This document shows positions 5,341 to 9,199 of a DNA stretch of 9,199 nt, one piece after another. The DNA is from a bacterium (GTDB taxonomy: Bacteria > JACRDZ01 > JAJRWM01). The translations under genes were made by a program, and so were the position numbers. Within the stretch, counting starts at the first letter, position 1, and each line of letters opens with the position of its first letter. The notes below the pieces were generated by a model. The model saw nothing but the letters and a program-made list of their open reading frames with translations, had not been told where the DNA came from and searched no databases. The DNA lies in contig JAJRWM010000133.1 of NCBI GenBank assembly GCA_024276815.1, forward strand, positions 1 to 9,199. Reading direction: 5' to 3'.

Positions 5341-7173
5341 TTGCGGTGGTCGGCTGGAACCGGACTTAAAATTAAACATACTCTCACTGTTTTTTTGCTG
5401 GTGATCTGCCTGGTTGGCTTCTTTCCCGAAAGGGCTTGGTGCGGCAAGTTAACCGTGGAAATGGAGTATCAATATTTGTCTGAAATAAAAAGGGCCGGAC
5501 ATATTGATATCAGCGAGCCTCCGCTTAGTGAAACCAGGCTTGAACCCAAGATTCTTTACACCTCATTTGTTCCTGACGCCTATAAATTTAATTTTTATTT
5601 TACGCCAAGCTATAAGGTTGTTGATCTGGCGGACGTTTTTAATCAACGGGATATCCAGTCGAAAATGCTTGTCGGGAACAGTAAGTTTTTTATTGAATAC
5701 GCTTATAGCGACTCGTATTTAGCACAAAGCGATTCCGTCTATAGCGCCAGTTCCAATTTTCTTAAAGTCAACACCAGTCATCAAATATATTTTGCCTATA
5801 ACAGCGTTAGCAAATACTCCATGTACCTCGCCGCGGGGACGCACCAGAACAACCAGTCCTATGACAGAAGTTTTGCCAAAACGCCATCGGCTATCAGGTC
5901 AGAGGATTTTCAGAATAACTATTCAGCCGGGTTCACCTTTATCAATAAAGATGATCCTGATTTTACCTATCGCCACCGCGTTAACTGGAGCTTCTCGTCT
6001 CCCGATAATTTTCTTGTTCTTAATACCGGCGACGAGGAAGGCAAGCTGGCTTATGAATTTACCCTCGATAGCCGGAGTGATGTCTTTGAGAACAACTTGA
6101 TACTGTTTTCAACCGCCGACCAGTCTTTCCGGGATAATAAAATGCTTAACAGCGCGAAGTTGATCTCGTTGTATAAGTTCTACGGCGATGAGGATAGCAA
6201 GGGAGATGTGTCTGTACAGAATGAGTTGCTTTACTGGAGAGAGGAGTATAGCAGTCTTAAGTTTCCGCTGGGTGTGGATAATTTGCTGGCGATAGGCGGT
6301 CCCGCGGAGCATGATTACATTATAAGTCAGCTGGGCAACGCCACGACTTATAATGTCCAGTTGCCGGCCGGGGATAACTCTTATGTCAGGTATACCTATC
6401 TTGTTTACCTTGAAAGCAATCTGCAAAATGAATGGTCGATTGACCAGATCGCCCCCACGACCCTGGATACGCATAAATCGGCTCTCCAGGTTGTCTGCTC
6501 TTTGCCCGATTACGTTGGCGACTGGGCCAAGGGCGCTGTTTTGCAATATTCGCTAACCGCCTGGGATGATTTGAAAGCCTCTCCTGTGCATACTCCCGCC
6601 AAGTATGGTCGTCAGGACAACACGTCGTTTAACTATAATCCCCCCCGTGCCTGGGAGTGGGGTAAGTTTTCTTTGTCCTGCAAGTATTCCGATGTCATGA
6701 CCAGTAAGGATAATTTTGCCAGAGAGCCTTTGCAGGACATCAAGGATTTTAGCGGGTCAGTCAAATATGAACCCTCGTCCGACTGGAAACTTTCAGTTGA
6801 AAGCTCCAGGTACGCTTCGATCGAGGAGAACCTGATCGCTGAGGAGAACGCGACTAAGTACAATGTTTCCTGGCTGATAAGAAGAGGCCGGTTCTCAATG
6901 GGGCTCGGCTACAAGCTTACTTTCGCTGACGAGTTTCAATATGATGAGGTTTTAAACCGGGAAAATATTTCCGACGATATGCAGATGCATACCTACTCGC
7001 CTCAATTTGGCTACGTAAGCAAAAAAGAAAACTTCAAGTTTTCCACGGAATATAGTTTGAGCAGGACAATGAGAGCCAAGGTTGGTATTCATAACGTTTC
7101 TTACGATACCCAGTTAAAGGTTAAGTCCTCATACCGCTACAAACAGGTGTTGCTGGGTATGGATTATGACTAA
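5341..7173 (+). CDS. Outer-membrane beta-barrel (porin) of a porin-cytochrome conduit, cut by in-frame TAA
   Basis: A 610-residue product with a signal peptide (K10, K12, hydrophobic 14-28, likely cleavage after AWC near residue 34) and then a long series of amphipathic strands with aromatic girdle residues and polar loops, for example YKFNFYFTPSYKV, SKFFIEYAYSDSYL, HQIYFAYNSVSKYSMYLAAG and RFSMGLGYKLTFADEF. Size and strand pattern fit the MtrB/PioB or OmbB-type barrels that sheathe multihaem cytochromes, and it follows such a cytochrome directly. The TTG start is supported by AGGAG at 5325-5329. The product as read stops at TAA 7171-7173 after GMDYD, without a closing barrel strand. The same frame runs on for 66 codons to TGA 7372-7374 and supplies typical final strands, so the intact protein would be about 677 residues. 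The truncated form would probably not fold or insert. Family assignment rests on pattern and context, not on a named match. Confidence 0.8.
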   Translation: MRWSAGTGLKIKHTLTVFLLVICLVGFFPERAWCGKLTVEMEYQYLSEIKRAGHIDISEPPLSETRLEPKILYTSFVPDAYKFNFYFTPSYKVVDLADVFNQRDIQSKMLVGNSKFFIEYAYSDSYLAQSDSVYSASSNFLKVNTSHQIYFAYNSVSKYSMYLAAGTHQNNQSYDRSFAKTPSAIRSEDFQNNYSAGFTFINKDDPDFTYRHRVNWSFSSPDNFLVLNTGDEEGKLAYEFTLDSRSDVFENNLILFSTADQSFRDNKMLNSAKLISLYKFYGDEDSKGDVSVQNELLYWREEYSSLKFPLGVDNLLAIGGPAEHDYIISQLGNATTYNVQLPAGDNSYVRYTYLVYLESNLQNEWSIDQIAPTTLDTHKSALQVVCSLPDYVGDWAKGAVLQYSLTAWDDLKASPVHTPAKYGRQDNTSFNYNPPRAWEWGKFSLSCKYSDVMTSKDNFAREPLQDIKDFSGSVKYEPSSDWKLSVESSRYASIEENLIAEENATKYNVSWLIRRGRFSMGLGYKLTFADEFQYDEVLNRENISDDMQMHTYSPQFGYVSKKENFKFSTEYSLSRTMRAKVGIHNVSYDTQLKVKSSYRYKQVLLGMDYD

Positions 7174-7374
7174 AAACAAAGCGCCGCTGGCGAAGAGAGC
7201 GTCTTGGCGAGTGTTTTCCGGACAACTTCGGCCCGAATTTTATACAAGAAACCAAAATCCGCGAATTCTGTTGAGCTGAAATATTCGTACGTTGATAAAA
7301 CGGCCAGCCAGCCGTTTCGACTGGATTCAGGTCTTTCTGTAAAAACCATACTGTCGGTCAAGTGGGAGCTATGA
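7174..7374 (+). pseudogene. In-frame C-terminal end of the outer-membrane barrel
   Basis: Continuing the porin frame past the TAA gives 66 codons with no further stop until TGA 7372-7374. The translation has strand-like stretches SARILYKK, SVELKYSYVD and a final GLSVKTILSVKWEL. This last stretch has the alternating hydrophobic pattern expected of the C-terminal beta-strand recognised by the BAM machinery, although it ends in Leu rather than Phe or Trp. Loss of this end by the TAA would remove the last three or so strands. No start codon with a ribosome site precedes it, so it belongs to the upstream gene. Confidence 0.7.
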
Positions 7375-7378
7375 TTTT

Positions 7379-7429
7379 ATGACCAGACGCGCTTGCTTGT
7401 TAGTTTATATTTTGGCTGTTTTTCATTAA
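7379..7429 (+). pseudogene. Short signal-peptide-like reading frame after the barrel gene, possible gene remnant
   Basis: ATG 7379, four bases after the barrel's final TGA and 10 bases after GGGAG (7364-7368), encodes MTRRACLLVYILAVFH before TAA 7427-7429. Two arginines followed by a hydrophobic run look like the start of an exported protein. No frame carries on as a recognisable mature protein. It could be the remains of a fourth operon gene or chance. Confidence 0.2.
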
Positions 7430-7435
7430 TTAATG
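7424..7435. repeat. Perfect 12-base palindrome CATTAATTAATG
   Basis: CATTAATTAATG is its own reverse complement. It lies about 170 bases upstream of the -35 box of the lipoprotein promoter, far for a repressor site but possible for an activator. It could be chance in AT-rich DNA. Confidence 0.25.
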
Positions 7436-7602
7436 TCCCAAAAGTGAGATGTTGGTTGTTGGGGGGGCGGTTTTACCTGGCAGCTTGGGCTGTAACCTAA
7501 GGATATCAGCGCTTACCGGCTGTTGTGAGACCCCCTTATTCGGGTGGTTCAGGGTGGCAACCGCGGGTTCGCTGACGCGGCGCGAAGTAAATGTTTATTT
7601 GC

Positions 7603-7631
7603 TTGACATATTGAGATTCGCATGGTAACTT
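7603..7631 (+). promoter_or_regulatory. Sigma-70-type promoter of the CsgG-like lipoprotein gene
   Basis: A perfect -35 TTGACA (7603-7608), a 17-base spacer and a -10 TAACTT (7626-7631) preceded by TGG (7623-7625), an extended -10 arrangement. Transcription would start near 7638 and give a leader of about 60 bases. That leader contains a small hairpin (TCTCA 7661-7665 / TGAGA 7673-7677) just before the ribosome site AAGGAG (7684-7689). Confidence 0.6.
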
Positions 7632-7696
7632 ATTCCCATTTCACGTGCTTACCTGCAGTATCTCAAAACGAATGAGAAAAATTAAGGAGAAGGGTC

Positions 7697-9184
7697 ATGA
7701 GAAGAAAGTTTTTGCTTGGTATTTCATTGCTGCTTATATTTACGCTGGGTACGGTTGGCTGTGTCAGGGTGCCCTATGTAAAGCAATCAATTAACTGGCA
7801 GAAAGGGACCAGTTTCACTACTTATATTCGTCCCGAAGCGACTTTGCATAAAATCAAGAAAATCGCGGTTATGCCTTTTGACAATTTCAGCAAGGACAAG
7901 GTCGCTGGCGACAAAATCGCCAACATTCTCAGGCTCTATCTGATGGAGATGGGAACTTTTGAAGTGTTGGAACCGGGGATCGTCGAAGCGGGCTTTAAGA
8001 AAGCCAGGATCAGGGCCTCCAGGGGGATGTCGACCATTTCTGATGTGGACGCCAAAAGTCTGGGTGAGGCGTTGGGCATTCAGGGCATCATGGTTGGCTT
8101 GATTGAAACCTGGGAGGAAGCGGAAGACACTCCCATGATTACCGTCAGGGCTTCTCTGATTGATGTGAATACCGGTCAACCGGTCTGGATTTGCGATTAC
8201 ACAACTTTGGGAACCAGCAGTTCCCTGTTATTCGATATTGGCAAGGTGGGTACGCTGGACTTGCTGGAACGGAAAATGGGCCGGACCATGCTGGAGCCGT
8301 TATTTGAAGCGACTTCGGTTTCTCTGGTCATGGCTGAAGCCAGAATCAGCGAGGCTGACGCCGACGCTGAATACGCCGAAGATTTGGCTGCGGACGCTGA
8401 AGCTGATGCTGATGATCTGGAGCGGCAGGCTGCGGACGCTGAAGCTGAAGCGAAGAGAATCGCGTTGGAAGCGGAACAGTTGATCGATGCGGCTATCAAA
8501 ATGAATCCGCAGTTGATGCAGCAAAAAGTCGCCGAGTTGGAAGGCGAGTATAAGGAGCTAGCGGAAAAAGCTGAAATGGCGGAAGCCAAAGCGGCCGAGT
8601 TTTCCGGCAAACTGGAAGCTATGAAGGCTAAAGTCTCTGAGCAACAGGCAATGGTTGAAGACATGAAGAACAAGGCTGAGAAGAAAAAGGGCGAGGTTAA
8701 TGTCTATACCGCTAAGGAGCGGGTGGCCAGGATTCGGAAAAACACGCAAGAGGCTGACAAATACAAGGAACTGGCCGAAAAATCCAGAGAAGAATCAGAC
8801 CAGTTGCAGACTGAACTGGACCGAATGCAGGAACAACTTGACGAGATGAAAAAAGCACTGGCTGAGCAGGAACCGAAGGTCAAAGAAGTCCAGGCGGCAG
8901 CCAGTAAAGCCAAGGATCGGGCTGAACAGGTAAAAGCGAAGTTTGAGCAGTCCAAAAAAGAATATGACGAGAGCGATATTCCCATCACAAAAGAGAATAT
9001 CGAGAAAGCACATGAGAAAAAGCTGGAGGCTGACGCTAAAAAAGCCGAGGCTGATGAGCTTAACGCTCAGGCCCGGGAACTAAAAGAAGAAGCCTTGAAA
9101 GCTCGTGAAGAAGCGACCAAGGCCCGGGAAGAAGCTGATCAAAAACGTAAGGAAGCGGAAGAGATCAAGGCCAGGCTGGGATAG
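7697..9184 (+). CDS. Lipoprotein with CsgG-like N-terminal domain fused to a long coiled coil
   Basis: A 495-residue protein. Residues 1-21 are a lipoprotein signal (R2, R3, K4, hydrophobic core, TVGC with Cys22). Val at +2 does not suggest inner-membrane retention, so outer-membrane anchoring is likely. Residues about 52-203 resemble the CsgG/TolB-N type fold: KKIAVMPFDNFS (54-65), LMEMGTFEVLEPG (82-94), LGEALGIQGIMVG (122-134) and VRASLIDVNTGQPVW (150-164) match the usual order 'VAVLPFxNxS ... GxFxVxE ... LGAxxxxxG ... vDxxTGxvvW'. From about 206 to 495 the protein is an Ala/Glu/Lys-rich coiled coil with likely breaks at Pro271, GEVNVYT (332-338), EP (392-393) and DIPIT (428-432). CsgG proper forms the curli export channel, but the coil makes a scaffold or envelope-spanning role equally possible. 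ATG 7697 has AAGGAG at 7-base spacing and its own promoter. No curli partner genes are present. Confidence 0.8.
   Translation: MRRKFLLGISLLLIFTLGTVGCVRVPYVKQSINWQKGTSFTTYIRPEATLHKIKKIAVMPFDNFSKDKVAGDKIANILRLYLMEMGTFEVLEPGIVEAGFKKARIRASRGMSTISDVDAKSLGEALGIQGIMVGLIETWEEAEDTPMITVRASLIDVNTGQPVWICDYTTLGTSSSLLFDIGKVGTLDLLERKMGRTMLEPLFEATSVSLVMAEARISEADADAEYAEDLAADAEADADDLERQAADAEAEAKRIALEAEQLIDAAIKMNPQLMQQKVAELEGEYKELAEKAEMAEAKAAEFSGKLEAMKAKVSEQQAMVEDMKNKAEKKKGEVNVYTAKERVARIRKNTQEADKYKELAEKSREESDQLQTELDRMQEQLDEMKKALAEQEPKVKEVQAAASKAKDRAEQVKAKFEQSKKEYDESDIPITKENIEKAHEKKLEADAKKAEADELNAQARELKEEALKAREEATKAREEADQKRKEAEEIKARLG
8386..8448 (+). repeat. 21-base exact direct repeat, 42-base period, in the coiled-coil coding region
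   Basis: The same 21 bases, starting GGCTGCGGACGC, occur at 8386-8406 and 8428-8448. The offset of 42 bases is 14 codons, or two coiled-coil heptads, and both copies encode AADAEA. This points to growth of the coil by internal duplication. Confidence 0.7.
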
Positions 9185-9199
9185 TTGTTGGATATTATA

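Larger units (their letters stand above)
7375..7602. other. Non-coding or decayed stretch between barrel gene and lipoprotein promoter
   Basis: No convincing intact gene. It holds a 16-codon signal-peptide-like reading frame (7379-7429), a palindrome (7424-7435), a run of seven G (7462-7468), a small CAGC-TTGG-GCTG hairpin (7482-7493) and a GC-rich inverted repeat CCGCG (7561-7565) / CGCGG (7576-7580). A 42-codon frame from ATG 7450 contains SLGC but lacks a positively charged start and a ribosome site. No good terminator for the conduit operon is visible. Confidence 0.5.

Noticed and set aside
1619-7173. Selenocysteine or pyrrolysine decoding of the in-frame stops.
   Set aside because: Both codons are TAA, not TGA or TAG.
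7551-7566. AGGGTGGCAACCGCGG resembles the T-box leader motif AGGGTGGNACCGCGG.
   Set aside because: It has one extra base, lies upstream of the predicted promoter of the next gene, has no specifier stem that I can see, and the next gene is a lipoprotein rather than an amino acid gene.
7375-7696. Possible cyclic-dinucleotide (GEMM) riboswitch, as found near Geobacter cytochromes.
   Set aside because: The conserved GEMM core (GCAAA and GGGACGCAAAGC type segments) is absent both here and in the leader at 2247-2366.
8197-8673. Long open frame on the minus strand opposite the coiled coil.
   Set aside because: It is a Ser/Ala-rich mirror of the Ala/Glu/Lys-rich coil, a composition shadow with no independent support.

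Overview
The window reads as chromosomal DNA of a Gram-negative anaerobe of moderate GC content. All six genes lie on the + strand, and every gene except the TPR gene starts with an export signal (Sec signal peptide or lipoprotein signal). The strongest clue to lifestyle is a three-gene run made of a beta-propeller, a 16- to 17-haem c-type cytochrome and a large outer-membrane beta-barrel. This is the make-up of the porin-cytochrome conduits that carry electrons across the outer membrane in metal-reducing bacteria such as Geobacter (Desulfobacterota) and Shewanella. A Desulfobacterota-like host is a reasonable guess, but the sequence alone does not fix the taxon.

Layout. Bases 37-62 hold a strong intrinsic terminator, probably closing a gene to the left. 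Bases 128-2086 hold a two-gene unit: a small exported protein of unknown function (128-760) and a 12-repeat TPR protein (788-2086). The TPR reading frame is cut by an in-frame TAA at 1619-1621, inside repeat 8. Bases 2087-2366 hold a weak hairpin, then a near-consensus sigma-70 promoter (2211-2240) with an inverted repeat over the predicted transcription start. That promoter drives the conduit operon: beta-propeller (2367-3488), multihaem cytochrome (3489-5321, start directly abutting the previous stop) and outer-membrane barrel (5341-7374). The barrel frame also carries an in-frame TAA (7171-7173), 66 codons before the natural-looking barrel end. Bases 7375-7696 hold no convincing intact gene, but include a second good promoter (7603-7631). 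That promoter serves the last gene (7697-9184), a lipoprotein with a CsgG-like N-terminal domain fused to a coiled coil of about 290 residues.

How the parts fit. The cytochrome would thread through the barrel as an electron wire between periplasm and cell surface, and the beta-propeller may be an accessory or assembly partner. The flanking exported protein and the lipoprotein suggest a neighbourhood devoted to the cell envelope, but no direct link to electron transfer is visible for them.

The oddest feature is that two long genes are each interrupted by a single in-frame TAA with the reading frame, and in the TPR case the exact 34-residue repeat register, preserved across it. Natural nonsense mutations, assembly errors and programmed read-through all remain possible. 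Wholesale reassignment of TAA is unlikely, because TAA also ends the cytochrome at a sensible place and occurs nowhere else inside these genes.
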